A stretch of 64,000 bases of DNA from Halocatena salina (GTDB lineage: Archaea > Halobacteriota > Halobacteria > Halobacteriales > Haloarculaceae), in NCBI RefSeq assembly GCF_023115355.1, contig NZ_CP096020.1, positions 248,001 through 312,000 on the forward strand, written 5' to 3'. The translations under genes and the position numbers were made by a program. Of this stretch, positions 37,501-47,226 are shown in pieces. A model generated the notes under the pieces. It had not been told where the DNA came from. It did not search any database and worked only from the letters and a program-made list of their open reading frames with translations. Every line of letters starts with the position of its first letter. Position 1 is the stretch's first letter.

Positions 37501-38703
37501 GGCTGCCTCGACCTCGGCCACCCGAGCGTCGGCACAGACGACCCCCAGATTCGGCATCTCGAACGCATCGTTGCCCGCAGCTTCCGCCCGCGTGCGAGCC
37601 TTCAGATACAGGTTGAACGCCGACAGCTGACAGGAACGGAGGTCGATGTCGACGCCATACAGGTTGTGCTCCAGTACCTTCGCTGGGATCTCTCCTCGAT
37701 CCAGATCGGTCTCGGCCCACCAGATGCGCTCGAGAATATCGAATGCATACAGCAGGAAGTGACCACTCCCACACGCCGGATCGATGACGCGCAATTCCCG
37801 TGGATGGTCGAACGATGGCGCTTGCTGTTCGTCCTCATCGGGAATAAGATACGTACAGAGCGACGGCACGTCAGGCGCATCCTCTGGCGTAACGAGGCGT
37901 TCTTTCCGTTCGTCCGGTGAGAGTTCTGCGGGCGCAGGAATGGAAGATTCCTTCCCGGTCGCTTCGAGATAGAGCTTCCCGAGCGAATTATCAGCGAGCA
38001 TTCGCACCACCCAATGTGGCGTGTAAAACTGGTTCGCCGGACCGACGTCTCCCGGTTCGAGCGTGTTCTTTGCGTCGAGTGCCTCGACTACTGGACGGTT
38101 GTAGTATTCGTACACCCATCCGAGCACGTCGTCGGCCCGCCACACTTCATCGGGAATCTCATCGAGCAATCCACACAGTTCCTCGAACGTGTCATCGTCT
38201 GGATCAATCTGGCTGTACGCCGTCTCCCGGTCGAACAGGATCTCGATCTCCGCGGCTAACTCGTCACAGGCGTCGTGATACGCTTTGAGGATGGCTTCGT
38301 CTTCCAGCAAGAACTCCTCGTGAACGAGCGTCTCTGCGGCCGGCGTCAGGCCATTCTCCTTGAAAACGGTAACCTCCTCGTCGATGAACTCCCGAACCTC
38401 CATACAGCGCAGCGCAGCCAGTCGATTCACGATCGTGTAGCCGACGCCGGTGACGTACCCCTCGAACGCCTCGTTCCAGTCGTCTCCATCGACCGCCTCT
38501 ATCTCGATCGCTTCGACGAGCTGGTGGGCTTCCGTATCGAGCGACTCGGGATCGTCGGGGGCGTCGTCGAGACTCAGTTGGGTGAGCTGGAACTCGACGT
38601 TGTCCTCGACGCGCTCGCGCATGTCGGTGACCACGGCTTCGAGATGTTCGCGTTCTTCTTTGTCCAGCTGAGCCGTCCGTTGAGAGAGAGAATCGCTTTC
38701 CAT
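34510..38703 (-). CDS. pglX: BREX adenine-specific DNA methyltransferase PglX
   Basis: A 1397-residue N6-adenine methyltransferase that marks host DNA at a non-palindromic site. The SAM-binding motif DPACGSGHF is at residues 308-316 and the catalytic NPPYG at 508-512. A long C-terminal region with target-recognition and helical parts follows. The segment encoding about residues 640-840 (roughly 36180-36780) is visibly AT-richer than the rest and probably includes the target-recognition domain, a portion often exchanged between strains. It is the first gene of the second BREX operon, with a TTAAAG promoter-like element about 40 bases upstream. The whole frame is intact. Confidence 0.93.
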   Translation of the reverse strand: MESDSLSQRTAQLDKEEREHLEAVVTDMRERVEDNVEFQLTQLSLDDAPDDPESLDTEAHQLVEAIEIEAVDGDDWNEAFEGYVTGVGYTIVNRLAALRCMEVREFIDEEVTVFKENGLTPAAETLVHEEFLLEDEAILKAYHDACDELAAEIEILFDRETAYSQIDPDDDTFEELCGLLDEIPDEVWRADDVLGWVYEYYNRPVVEALDAKNTLEPGDVGPANQFYTPHWVVRMLADNSLGKLYLEATGKESSIPAPAELSPDERKERLVTPEDAPDVPSLCTYLIPDEDEQQAPSFDHPRELRVIDPACGSGHFLLYAFDILERIWWAETDLDRGEIPAKVLEHNLYGVDIDLRSCQLSAFNLYLKARTRAEAAGNDAFEMPNLGVVCADARVAEVEAAVDVLDEITGDGTDVREALDSVIEEFQTTEALGSLLDVQGALADAFMDEQTDVLEWGGEGPHTLNQFLRTLEHRVEERTSDSFGEQNLRSFLHLLVVLTQDYDVALMNPPYGSGGRMPDNVQGYVEDHYDYTTEYYINFFEACDRLVRANGRIGMLVPWSFMFNKSFQNFREDFVGGRGAFDFFSEFGYDILDNATVGTVGTVVRSEIESGQTGTFIRLPDVSKAEKERTFLSAAFVDSVDNGVQRKYMIDLSNLQSIPATPLSYWVPQNLRSLFETEAHLDAETGGVDGKSVGVAASGLCTGDDERFLRNFWESDDNGNWVPFAKGGEDAWILPRVKLVVNWDPRHLKSQVGARVQNTGYYFSEALTWTMSKRSGRRFGYLHESSIFGHMGSVYIPNKHTWATLSYLNSHLFTYLMLSQTSERNWYVGLVSRISWIPNLGASDELETLSKEAVSHLISKRQYDFVSPHYDGPVLLDVLGVNDSLPQYDHPHRELREDLTLDGPPKTVDPSATLEELGIAAATHLERIEDELQSCADAIDEAVFDCFDITEEQRETILQEIALRTIEDPREREEYDPEAITEPPDDFPAMVKDLLLHLTLRIVHEDDDGIVPLTESDEEATLLTRIEGEFERIFGDHADARLAEVDQLLGSKSADEEAYPNLREWLERDLFNYHVSTFDRTPILWRLTTERLVSDPEGEGFGCLIDYHQLDANVFDRLQNRYLEPRKAQLRERRSAANRRRGDDSLSASEQASAAEEYTRCESGLEQIDVFEDRLADLAQPVARDWPEENRTLAATTAQQVADFRERTATRLNALEALAGLDDTDMGDLFSPTFYETVQENRDEWLAALDDLKTAFESYAEDGSEPIEAHLYDLFEYYHDLIGSAHYASNGVLFMTYYFDKFEDPGQTQIGDGGGSERQRLLSELASDLDDYQELSEEIAAACEEITADISSEWSDRALSEITTAGYQPNRKHGVEINITPLADAEIVSKTVENNVL

Positions 38704-39041
38704 GGGGGGTAATCGTGTATGCTATGTCCGAACCGTACTACTGCCTTTAATGTTGCCGAATAGCGATGAGTTCAACTGAAAACTGCGAAAGCTTCACTTT
38801 TCGCGTTACTGAGGCGCGTCGCTCTTGAACACCACAGTATCTTACGTGTCGTGAGGCGAGCTGTCGGGGACAGGAAAGCTCCTATTTCCCCCGGCTCCGC
38901 GGTAGTTCACACGTCCACACGGCGTTTGACGAGCGAAGATCGTTGACAACTCGTGTCGGCAATCGGCTACGGATGAACACTGAATCGAAACACACCAACT
39001 GATCGGTGAGTCCCTTGAACACTACCGAGCCACAGGGGTAC
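38704..39041. promoter_or_regulatory. Gap between the two BREX operons
   Basis: About 340 bases. The left part is the promoter region of pglX: on the reverse strand CATTAAAGGCAG at about 38741-38752 is the best TATA candidate. The remainder, next to the brxC stop, contains only a short frame without family resemblance. Confidence 0.4.
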
Positions 39042-42000
39042 TCAGTCTTCGAGCAGTACGATACTGTTATCATCGAGAGCGTCAAGCCGCTCTTTCACCC
39101 CCCTGATTCGATCCAGGACCGCTTTCGACTCCGAGAGAAGCTCGGCCACCCGCTCTTCGCTCGGCCTGTCACCAGCGTCGACGACTGCGGTGACGTCGTC
39201 GGTGACGGCAGCGTTCGGAAGTTCCTGACGTAATTCTTCAGCAACAGCCTGTAGTCTGCGCCACGTCTCGTCGTCGGCGTCTGCTGGCTTCGGCGCTTTG
39301 GCCTCCTGAATGAGCTGACGCACTCGCCGTTCCGTCGGCGGACGTGAGGCGGAAACTGCTGTCATGACAGCCTCCGTCGTCGGCGACTCAGGGTGTTCCG
39401 CCCGGAGTCGCTGGTCTGCCTCCTGTAGCTTCGACCAGAGACTCACATCACCGTCGAGCAGCGCACGAACGTGGTCATACATCTTGGCCTGCTGAACGAT
39501 GAGGGTATTGACGATGTCACTTTCCGCCAGATGTTCACCGTTCCAAACCGTCTCGAACAGCCTTTCGAGATCGTCAAGGGCGATATCATCGAACTTGACC
39601 GTGGCCGAATCGAGAATGCCTCGGACGACGTTTTCGTTCGACTGCACCCACGCCGTAAGCTCTTCACAGACACTAACAGGATCAGACGCGGTGATGGTGT
39701 CTCCCGTGACACGTCGGTACTGTGTTGAGACTACGTCGACGCGATGGCTCTCGGCATCTTGAATCCGAGCTTCGACGGTTGCAACGGTAGGTACGGTGTT
39801 ACTATCCGCTGTCGCTCGCATACTGGCAGTAATCGACGCGTTCGGATAGCACGCCGTCATCGTGTCCAGCTTGTCGGTGAAGCGCCCCCAAAGTGACATC
39901 CCAGAGTCATCTACCCCGAAGAGTTCGCGGGCATCAGCGAACGTTTCGGCCGCTTCGAGCACCGCTTGGAGGTCGTTTTCGCCTCCCAAGTCGGACGTCG
40001 ATAGCTCCTCGCCACTGAGCGCTGGCTCGATCGTGGTTTCGAACGCGTCGAGAGATACGTCGAACTCCCTAGTAGCTGCCTTCAACGTCCGTTTGACGGT
40101 TACGCTGTTCTCATCGATCCACTGTCCGAGTTCCGCCAGCCACTCGTCCGGTCCCTCTCCTGCCGGTTCGTCACCGAGCACCGCCGTGACGAGTGCAGTT
40201 ACCGTCTTCGGGTCGATTATTTCGACGCCGAACCGAACTTGAAGCGACGTCAACCCGCCTTTGGTCCGCACCTGGCGGCCGATTGCAGCAGGGTCGGTTA
40301 CGTACTCCGTATCCTGTTTGAGCGCAACCGGTTTATTGGACGTCGCAAGCGTGATAAGGAGAGCGGCGATCGATTCTTGGGGCGTGCCGCGATAGTCACC
40401 GCTCGCAGTCCGGGCTTGTCGGAGCAGCGTCTCGACGTCCACCGACAGCTGTGACTCGTACACCTCGATGAACTCGCGACACCAGCCGGTATCAGTGAGC
40501 TCTGCACTGGTGACGTCGATACCGAGCATGGCGGCGTCTGCATCCGACAGCGGCCACTCACCACTCCCCCGGAAGAATTTCGCTATCGCCTTCGCGTCGT
40601 CAACTTCGCGGAGAGAGCGCGAAAGCGTCCTCCGAGTTGCGCCGAACACCGCGTCGATTTGGTCCGTAACGACGTCGTCAAGCACGCTGGAGCGCACTCC
40701 CCGATGTTCGTGAACCGTATACACGGATGCATCTTCGAGGACCTCAGTCACCGACGATTCGAGACGGCGTTTGTCGGTTCGGTGCTCACGTTCGAGTTCC
40801 TTGTGGGACTCCGTCTCTTCCTCTAGAACCTGACCCATCCCGATGACGTTCTGAATCCGCTCAAGCATCGTCTCGGGCACGTCGATCGTGATGAGGATGT
40901 GTTCGCCACCATCACGGCCGTCGTTCACTTCCTGCCACGTCTGGATCTGCTCGGAGACGGTGGCGGAATCGTTGGCGAGGATTCGAACTCGAAGTGCGTC
41001 GTACTCCGGTGACGGCGCTCGGTCGACCGGCTCAAGGATCGAGTAGTCGTATCGGAGTGGAACGTGTCGTTCGTTGCCGACGTCGACCTCGTGACGGCTG
41101 CCGTCGCTCCGGAGGAACTCGTCGTTCTCGCGCACCCGTGTCTCTATCCATGCCGACAGTTGGTGTGGAGAGATCTTCGCCGCCTCATCCTGTGCCCGAC
41201 TGAGAATGCTCTCTTGCTCTTCAGAGACGAGCGTGTACACCTCATCATCCTTATCGTTCGTCTCAGTGAGTACCTTCTGCTTTTTGACGAGGGTGTCCAG
41301 ACCCGACTCGGTTCGCTCGACGACCTCCTCGACCGACGCAGCGACATCGTCGACCATCAGACGGCCGAGGTTCTCCGGAGTCGAGGGGACAGCAGGCGTC
41401 TGATTCAGTAGATACAGCGCTTTCGAGAGGCGTACCTCCCAAGCGTCTTCATCGTCGAAGGTCGGGATCAACGTGTTGTCGATCATCTCCTGTACCCATA
41501 GCGGCAGATACGTCGTCTCCTCGACCAGCAGATCGAATAGGACGTCCCACGTGACGAGTGATCCCTCGTCTTTCGAAGCCCACCCAAACGTGGTAAACAG
41601 CGACCGAACCAGAACAAGCAATGCTCGGCCCTGAATGTAGTCTCGGTCGGTCGTGCGCCCCTGCGTGATGAGTTCCTGCATCACTGCACGCAGTAGCGAG
41701 AGATCGTACTCACGGAACGGATAGGCCTCGACCGGATCGGGAGCCGCACTCATCACCGGTGCGTACGTATCGAGCGAGAGATCCGGCATCGATACCACCA
41801 GCGACTCGACGCGGTCTTGGCCTGCCGATGGCGACTTATGGAGCCATCGCTTCCGGACGATGATCTCGGTGTCAGCACCCTCGAGCAGAACTTGCTGTTC
41901 AGTCCAATGATCTTTCGGCGGCTCGCCGATGAGATTCTCTCGGGTGTCCGGGAGCGAGTACTGTCCGGTGGTAACGACGACGGGGTTGGGGCCGCGCTGA

Positions 42001-42866
42001 AGCGCCTCCATCGTCTCCTCGAACTCTCTGTATCGATACCGGCTATCACCGACGAACAGCGCAACCTCATCGAGACCCAGGAGTAACTCGGTTCGTTTGC
42101 TTCCACCGTTCAGGGCTCTGGTCGCTGTCTCAACGCGAGCGACTAGTTCGTCGGTAGAGAACGCCTTCGGCTTGACTTCGCTTTCTGCTGCCTCGATCGA
42201 CGCTTTCACGCCCGAGCGGGTGTCGAGGTCCGTTCCCGACGTCTCTGCCATTGCTGGCAGTGCGTCGTAGAGCCAACTACGAAGCGGGGCACGTTCGTCA
42301 AGCACTTCATCGAACGTCTTCCCGTCGTGTTCGATCTTCTGGAGTGCATCCCAGACGCTGTCATACGCCATGTCGAGCGTCCAGGCCCATTCGAGCAGCC
42401 AGTTCGGATCTGTCGGGTATCCGAATTCACGACCGATCGCCTCATAGATCAGAAACGGCAACGGTGGTTCTTTCGATGCGTCTCGGTCGAGCAAGTTGAG
42501 GAAGACTGGTTTGAGGCGATCGACGTGAGAATCAGTGATACAACGTTGGAGCTCGTCGAACCCGGACCATTGCTCGGCGAGCCGATCACCGAGAAAGGCA
42601 ACGTCAGATTCGTCGTCAGTGACGAGCCCGACCAGTTTCAGGAGGTGGGTCTTCCCCGAACCGAACGTCGCGTGGATGTAGAGAAACCGGACACCCTCAG
42701 TTGGATGGGTTTGAATGACGTCACCGAGTTTTTCGAGTATTTGCTTGGCGCTGTCCGTCTCATAGAACTCCCTGACGTCGGTCTCGGCACGCTCACGCGC
42801 ATTGACCTTCTGTACTTCTTCGAGTTGCCGCGTGGGATCGCTGTGAAAGAGATTCCCGATAGTCAT
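39042..42866 (-). CDS. brxC: BREX P-loop ATPase BrxC/PglY (second copy)
   Basis: A 1274-residue ATPase with Walker A ATFGSGKT at residues 66-73 in the context YIHATFGSGKTHLL, which is typical of BrxC/PglY. A long helical body with several coiled-coil stretches extends to the C-terminus, including repeated blocks reading SRPPTERRVRQLIQEAK and DRPSEERVAELLSESK. BrxC is a large AAA+-like BREX component of unresolved mechanism. Its start overlaps the brxB stop (ATGA). BREX type 5 is characterised by having two brxC genes; this one and the copy at 43483-47226 differ strongly, so they are ancient paralogues. Confidence 0.88.
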   Translation of the reverse strand: MTIGNLFHSDPTRQLEEVQKVNARERAETDVREFYETDSAKQILEKLGDVIQTHPTEGVRFLYIHATFGSGKTHLLKLVGLVTDDESDVAFLGDRLAEQWSGFDELQRCITDSHVDRLKPVFLNLLDRDASKEPPLPFLIYEAIGREFGYPTDPNWLLEWAWTLDMAYDSVWDALQKIEHDGKTFDEVLDERAPLRSWLYDALPAMAETSGTDLDTRSGVKASIEAAESEVKPKAFSTDELVARVETATRALNGGSKRTELLLGLDEVALFVGDSRYRYREFEETMEALQRGPNPVVVTTGQYSLPDTRENLIGEPPKDHWTEQQVLLEGADTEIIVRKRWLHKSPSAGQDRVESLVVSMPDLSLDTYAPVMSAAPDPVEAYPFREYDLSLLRAVMQELITQGRTTDRDYIQGRALLVLVRSLFTTFGWASKDEGSLVTWDVLFDLLVEETTYLPLWVQEMIDNTLIPTFDDEDAWEVRLSKALYLLNQTPAVPSTPENLGRLMVDDVAASVEEVVERTESGLDTLVKKQKVLTETNDKDDEVYTLVSEEQESILSRAQDEAAKISPHQLSAWIETRVRENDEFLRSDGSRHEVDVGNERHVPLRYDYSILEPVDRAPSPEYDALRVRILANDSATVSEQIQTWQEVNDGRDGGEHILITIDVPETMLERIQNVIGMGQVLEEETESHKELEREHRTDKRRLESSVTEVLEDASVYTVHEHRGVRSSVLDDVVTDQIDAVFGATRRTLSRSLREVDDAKAIAKFFRGSGEWPLSDADAAMLGIDVTSAELTDTGWCREFIEVYESQLSVDVETLLRQARTASGDYRGTPQESIAALLITLATSNKPVALKQDTEYVTDPAAIGRQVRTKGGLTSLQVRFGVEIIDPKTVTALVTAVLGDEPAGEGPDEWLAELGQWIDENSVTVKRTLKAATREFDVSLDAFETTIEPALSGEELSTSDLGGENDLQAVLEAAETFADARELFGVDDSGMSLWGRFTDKLDTMTACYPNASITASMRATADSNTVPTVATVEARIQDAESHRVDVVSTQYRRVTGDTITASDPVSVCEELTAWVQSNENVVRGILDSATVKFDDIALDDLERLFETVWNGEHLAESDIVNTLIVQQAKMYDHVRALLDGDVSLWSKLQEADQRLRAEHPESPTTEAVMTAVSASRPPTERRVRQLIQEAKAPKPADADDETWRRLQAVAEELRQELPNAAVTDDVTAVVDAGDRPSEERVAELLSESKAVLDRIRGVKERLDALDDNSIVLLED

Positions 42867-43486
42867 CGTTGGAGATGCACCTCCCGGATCTGGCCGTCAA
42901 TCTGATGCGCTGGATAGTAGTGTCGCGATTTGCCACCGAAGAAGCTCAATTTCCCACCGACGACGTCACCGGGAAACGGAATACCGATGGTTGATTTGAC
43001 GTTCCGTCGATCGAGTTCGTCGAGGAGCTCTGATGCGCGCGTGAACGGATAAAGACTGCCGAGATTGAGCAGTAACACGACGTGGCTCTGCGTTTCTAAA
43101 CGTTTCTTACAGACCTCGTCTTCGATTAGCAACTGAACGAGTTCTTCTGCTAGTTGGTCCTGCATCGTTTCCTCGATCCGCTCACCAGCGGATACATCGT
43201 CATCGAGACCAGTCAACGGTGTTCCTAGATCGACGAGGAGTTTGTACACGTCGGTCATGGGAAGTAACTCGTCGAGCCAGATCGGTTGAACGGTCATATC
43301 ATCTGGTGTTTCCGGTGACTCGATGAGACCATCAGCCCATGTTTCGAGCCGATCAGCGGTTTGGTGTTCGACCGTCGGATCGACAGCAGCGATGACGAAC
43401 GGGTTGCGAATCCCGTGTTGTCCGTTAGCGAACGTACGGAGCTTCTCTTTGAATTCACGATACGGCGACGAACTCCCTTGACTCAT
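42863..43486 (-). CDS. brxB: BREX protein BrxB (DUF1788)
   Basis: A 207-residue DUF1788 protein. The middle carries the family's LLNLGSLYPFTRASELLDEL block (about residues 140-160), and the end GIPFPGDVVGGKLSFFGGKSRHYYPAHQI (about 168-196) is the usual C-terminal signature. No catalytic activity is known. The gene is fused by 4-base overlaps to brxC genes on both sides, so all three are translationally coupled. Confidence 0.88.
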   Translation of the reverse strand: MSQGSSSPYREFKEKLRTFANGQHGIRNPFVIAAVDPTVEHQTADRLETWADGLIESPETPDDMTVQPIWLDELLPMTDVYKLLVDLGTPLTGLDDDVSAGERIEETMQDQLAEELVQLLIEDEVCKKRLETQSHVVLLLNLGSLYPFTRASELLDELDRRNVKSTIGIPFPGDVVGGKLSFFGGKSRHYYPAHQIDGQIREVHLQR

Positions 43487-46400
43487 CGAATAACCACCCC
43501 CTGATCAGCTTCTTTTATTTCGAGCTCTTTTTGCTCCACGAGGCGCTCCAAACGACGGTTCAGATTCTGACGATCCGCAGGGACAGCACCGATTTGATCG
43601 ACATCGTCGGGCGTTCGATCGCCAACGATCGACGACAGTCGATCGAACCGAGATCTCAGCTCGTCTAGCTCATCGACAGCGTCGGATAGTGGTCTCCGCT
43701 GTGCCACGGCGTCTGTAATCTTGATAAGTTCCTCTGTATCTGCATCAGTGGCGAACATCACGACTGCGTCTTCGATCGTTTGGAACCATTGCTGAAGGCG
43801 GCGCAGCGGCGTGATATACTCACTTTCAAACGTACTGTGGACACCGGCCGGGAGCTCCGTTGCCGGAACGATCCATGGGTGTCGCTCGATTCGATCGATC
43901 AGAGTTCGCAGGTCCCGTTCGTTGACGAACGTCTCCCAGCACCGTTCGAGTTCGGAAGCCAGATCAGGGACGAGCTTTCCAGAAAACGTGTGCCACCCGT
44001 CGGTCGTCCACCATCTGCCGTCAAAGGACGAAACGTCGGTTGAGCGCGAACCGATCGCTTTCCGGGCTTTCTCGTCGATCCAGTCGAACTGGCTGTCTCC
44101 GAACGTCAGTAGTGCATCGAGGCGATAGAGCGTCGATATCCGCCGATTCCAGACGTCAGTGACGTCCTCGATCCATTCTTGGATCTCGTTCGTTTGGTCG
44201 ATGACGTCTTCGATACCATCCCCTTGTGATTTCACGATGGCGAGTCGTTCGTCAGTGGCTTCGATCCGTTCGACGAGAGTATCGACGAACGCCTCAAGCA
44301 AGTCCGTGACCTCGCCCGTTCGAACGTCGGTATCCATGACTAACGTTACGTCTTCGTACAGTCCGGTTAGCTTCGAGTCGATACGCTGATTGGTCTCTTG
44401 GAGATTGATGAGTCCATCTGTGATCGTTTCGGTCGTCTCTTTGAATCCGCCCTCTTCCAGAAGCTTTCCCAGCGGTTTTCGCGGGAGCAGTTTCAACCGC
44501 GTCGTCGACAGGTCGTCGAGATCGAGCACGGCGTCGTCTTCCAGCGTGTTTCCCCCTTCGTCGATGGGTAGCAGCCGACCCGTTCGACAGAATCCCCAAA
44601 GTAGCGCGCACAGGGCGGGTCGTGTCTCCGCGTAGAACGGCTTTCGTTCAGTGATGCAGTCAAGGATGGTGTTCATGTTGAGCCCTTCGTCCTGATCTTT
44701 CAGCTGTCGACCGGTGAGCGACAGCACGTTTCGTTGGATCGTTTGTTGCCCCTGATTCGCGTCTTGGTTCGAGGAGGGGACCTGGATGGTCCGAGCCCAT
44801 CCAGGTAGGGGCTGATCACTGTCGAGTTCACGTAGCTCTTGCAGTCGACTCTCATTGACTTGGAGCATCATCGGATGGAAGTCGTCGGGGTATGCGACTG
44901 CGACTGCGACTGCGACTGCTTTGGAAAGCCCACCGATCTCCGTGCGGTCTTTCACGGAGTGTGAACCACTCATCATCGCACTCGTCAGCTTACTACGAAC
45001 GGCGTTCGCGCGCTGTTGGAGATCTCGTTCGACGGCTGGTGGCGTATCGTGTATCGCGATCGCGTCGCGTAGCGCCCACCATTCGATCAGGCGCGTGCGT
45101 AGATCCTGTAACCCCTCCGTATCGATCTCCCAATAGAGGGTGTTTTCATCAGTCTGGTCCGGGGATGCATCCGGGCGAACACCGTGTATGACGACATCGA
45201 TGTCTAAACCGCCCTCAGTTTCGACAGTGCTCGCAAAGTCAGTTCCATCGAGTCCAAAGTGATATGTGATGGGGTACTCGTCGCCGTAGTCACCGTAGGG
45301 AACGGACTTTGGAAGCGACAAATCTTGAGTGATCCGGTCCCAGAGATGTTCATCTAATGTTTCGATGATGTCGTCCCAGTCTGGATTAGTTTCGTTCTTT
45401 TCGGTGTCATCGTAGATGAGGCGCTCTTCTTGTGTCGCAAACCGATAACGAGGGCCGCTCTCATCCCGTGTCGGACGGATGAACTTCTGAAGGCGATCTA
45501 ACGATTCCTCGACGCGATTGGTCGTGCTGATCCACGACTGGCCGTTGAGGTCGGACATTACTGCGACCGCGATGTTACCTTCGTTCAGAGGGACGATCTC
45601 GTGGACGTGCTGGAGCAGTAGCACTGCCTTTGCAACATCGAGATCGAACGCCTGGATATCGCTCTCTGCAGCATCTACTTCGTCTGCGATGTCCGTCGTC
45701 TCGTCGTCTCCATCGACGACACGCACATCTTGGGGAAGAACCTCACGAAGCTCAGGCTCGATCAGTTCGTAGAAATCGACCAGTGAAATGATCTGGTCTT
45801 CCTTACCCTCATCGACCCAATCGTCGAGCAATCCATGCATGAGTGCGAGGATTGCTCGGGCCGTTCCGGAGAAGATGGATTTCGCTGGGTCACTTGCCTC
45901 CCGACGGAGGTTAAATAGGATTTCGAGGAACAGTGGGGCGTGATACGGAAGGAATGGGTAGAACGCCACGAGTTTCTTGTCGTCGATAACGTCGAGTCGT
46001 GGCTTCGTGTTCTGCTTGATCTCGTTGTAGACGAGCGATTCGGGCGGTTTTACGGCAGCGCCATCGAGAATCTGCCGGACCGCACGTTCACCAGAATCTG
46101 ATTTCTGGAAGAGCCGTCGTTTGGCGATGTCACCGACGTGCTTGCTCGGGAGCGGATACCGGTGAGGGAACCGGTCTTTGACGATACTGAAGTCAGCGCC
46201 ATGCGCTGCGAATTTCGGTTGTACGTCCTCGATTTTCGCCTGTGCAGTTGCGATCAGCTGAATGGCACCCCCTCCGATATCGTCGACGTTCTCTGCGAGG
46301 GTCTGGAGTTCGGTGAGCCGCTCGAAGTTAGTTCCGATGAAGAGACTCACTTCGTCAAGCAAGAGTACAAGTTTAACTGGCTGGTCCAGAGCCTCTTCAC

Positions 46401-47226
46401 GGGCTTGCCGGAGTGATTCGAGTCTACTGATGACTGCCTCAGGATCGATGTCCGATGGCTTGAGATCCGTATATCCGTCCCGTGTCCCCGTCACTTCTTC
46501 GAACAACTCTGGAAGCACGACATCTGACAAAGCGCCGTACTGCTGGATATCGGTCCACAAGCTGTTTGTCTCCCAGTCATGTTTCGGTGCATTCGGTGTC
46601 ACTTCTTCGACCACTGATGCAGCTCGTCGTTGTCGTTCGGACCATGCCTCGGTCGTTCGGTACCAATCTTCGAAGTACGCGACGTCAAGCTGGGAGGACA
46701 ATCCGGTGGCGATGTCGTCGTCTACCCCCGTCAGAACCGGGTTCCCATGGGCGTGTCGGAGAACGATTTCACTAAAGCTACGTTGTTTCTGTCCCTGATA
46801 TTTCAGGAGGTTCACCGAGACGGGAATGACGTGGTAGGCAGCATGCACTCGTTCCCATCGTTCATGGAGATCGCCAAGCTCGCTGTCCACCGACTCATCG
46901 GAGACGAGATCGTTCCAAACCTCAGGGTGCCGAGACTGGAGCCACGCCGAATCCATCAATCCGTCGAGAACGGTCAGTAAGTGGCTTTTTCCACTTCCGT
47001 AGTATCCGTAGAGCCAGTAGTTGGATCCCGTCCGCATATCCTCCGCTTCGTCAAGTAATCGATCAACGAAGTCATCGAGGAAACGCTGAGAATCAGCCGT
47101 CACGTGGTATGACTCGATTGCTTCCTTTCGGTGTTGGTTTCCGCCTTGTGAGCGTCGCTCCCGGTCGATACGCACGGACTCCTCGAAATCTTCTGGTAAG
47201 TCATCAAACCAGTTCGTATCGATCAC
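43483..47226 (-). CDS. brxC: BREX P-loop ATPase BrxC/PglY (first copy)
   Basis: A 1247-residue ATPase. Walker A GYYGSGKS is at residues 74-81 in WLYGYYGSGKSHLL, and VLLLDEVSLFIG near residue 295 is the Walker B region. A long alpha-helical C-terminal half follows. It overlaps brxA upstream and brxB downstream by 4 bases each. A short run of six-base units (44894-44919) encodes a Val-Ala repeat inside it. Together with the second copy it gives the duplicated brxC expected of the haloarchaeal BREX type 5. Confidence 0.88.
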   Translation of the reverse strand: MIDTNWFDDLPEDFEESVRIDRERRSQGGNQHRKEAIESYHVTADSQRFLDDFVDRLLDEAEDMRTGSNYWLYGYYGSGKSHLLTVLDGLMDSAWLQSRHPEVWNDLVSDESVDSELGDLHERWERVHAAYHVIPVSVNLLKYQGQKQRSFSEIVLRHAHGNPVLTGVDDDIATGLSSQLDVAYFEDWYRTTEAWSERQRRAASVVEEVTPNAPKHDWETNSLWTDIQQYGALSDVVLPELFEEVTGTRDGYTDLKPSDIDPEAVISRLESLRQAREEALDQPVKLVLLLDEVSLFIGTNFERLTELQTLAENVDDIGGGAIQLIATAQAKIEDVQPKFAAHGADFSIVKDRFPHRYPLPSKHVGDIAKRRLFQKSDSGERAVRQILDGAAVKPPESLVYNEIKQNTKPRLDVIDDKKLVAFYPFLPYHAPLFLEILFNLRREASDPAKSIFSGTARAILALMHGLLDDWVDEGKEDQIISLVDFYELIEPELREVLPQDVRVVDGDDETTDIADEVDAAESDIQAFDLDVAKAVLLLQHVHEIVPLNEGNIAVAVMSDLNGQSWISTTNRVEESLDRLQKFIRPTRDESGPRYRFATQEERLIYDDTEKNETNPDWDDIIETLDEHLWDRITQDLSLPKSVPYGDYGDEYPITYHFGLDGTDFASTVETEGGLDIDVVIHGVRPDASPDQTDENTLYWEIDTEGLQDLRTRLIEWWALRDAIAIHDTPPAVERDLQQRANAVRSKLTSAMMSGSHSVKDRTEIGGLSKAVAVAVAVAYPDDFHPMMLQVNESRLQELRELDSDQPLPGWARTIQVPSSNQDANQGQQTIQRNVLSLTGRQLKDQDEGLNMNTILDCITERKPFYAETRPALCALLWGFCRTGRLLPIDEGGNTLEDDAVLDLDDLSTTRLKLLPRKPLGKLLEEGGFKETTETITDGLINLQETNQRIDSKLTGLYEDVTLVMDTDVRTGEVTDLLEAFVDTLVERIEATDERLAIVKSQGDGIEDVIDQTNEIQEWIEDVTDVWNRRISTLYRLDALLTFGDSQFDWIDEKARKAIGSRSTDVSSFDGRWWTTDGWHTFSGKLVPDLASELERCWETFVNERDLRTLIDRIERHPWIVPATELPAGVHSTFESEYITPLRRLQQWFQTIEDAVVMFATDADTEELIKITDAVAQRRPLSDAVDELDELRSRFDRLSSIVGDRTPDDVDQIGAVPADRQNLNRRLERLVEQKELEIKEADQGVVIR
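44894..44919 (-). repeat. Hexanucleotide run inside brxC
   Basis: GCGACT occurs four times in tandem, plus a partial copy. In frame it encodes alternating Ala and Val. Copy-number change by one unit would add or remove two residues without a frameshift. Confidence 0.9.

Noticed and set aside
38882-39085. Short frame in the BREX operon gap
   Set aside because: It overlaps the end of brxC in another frame and has no protein-like pattern.
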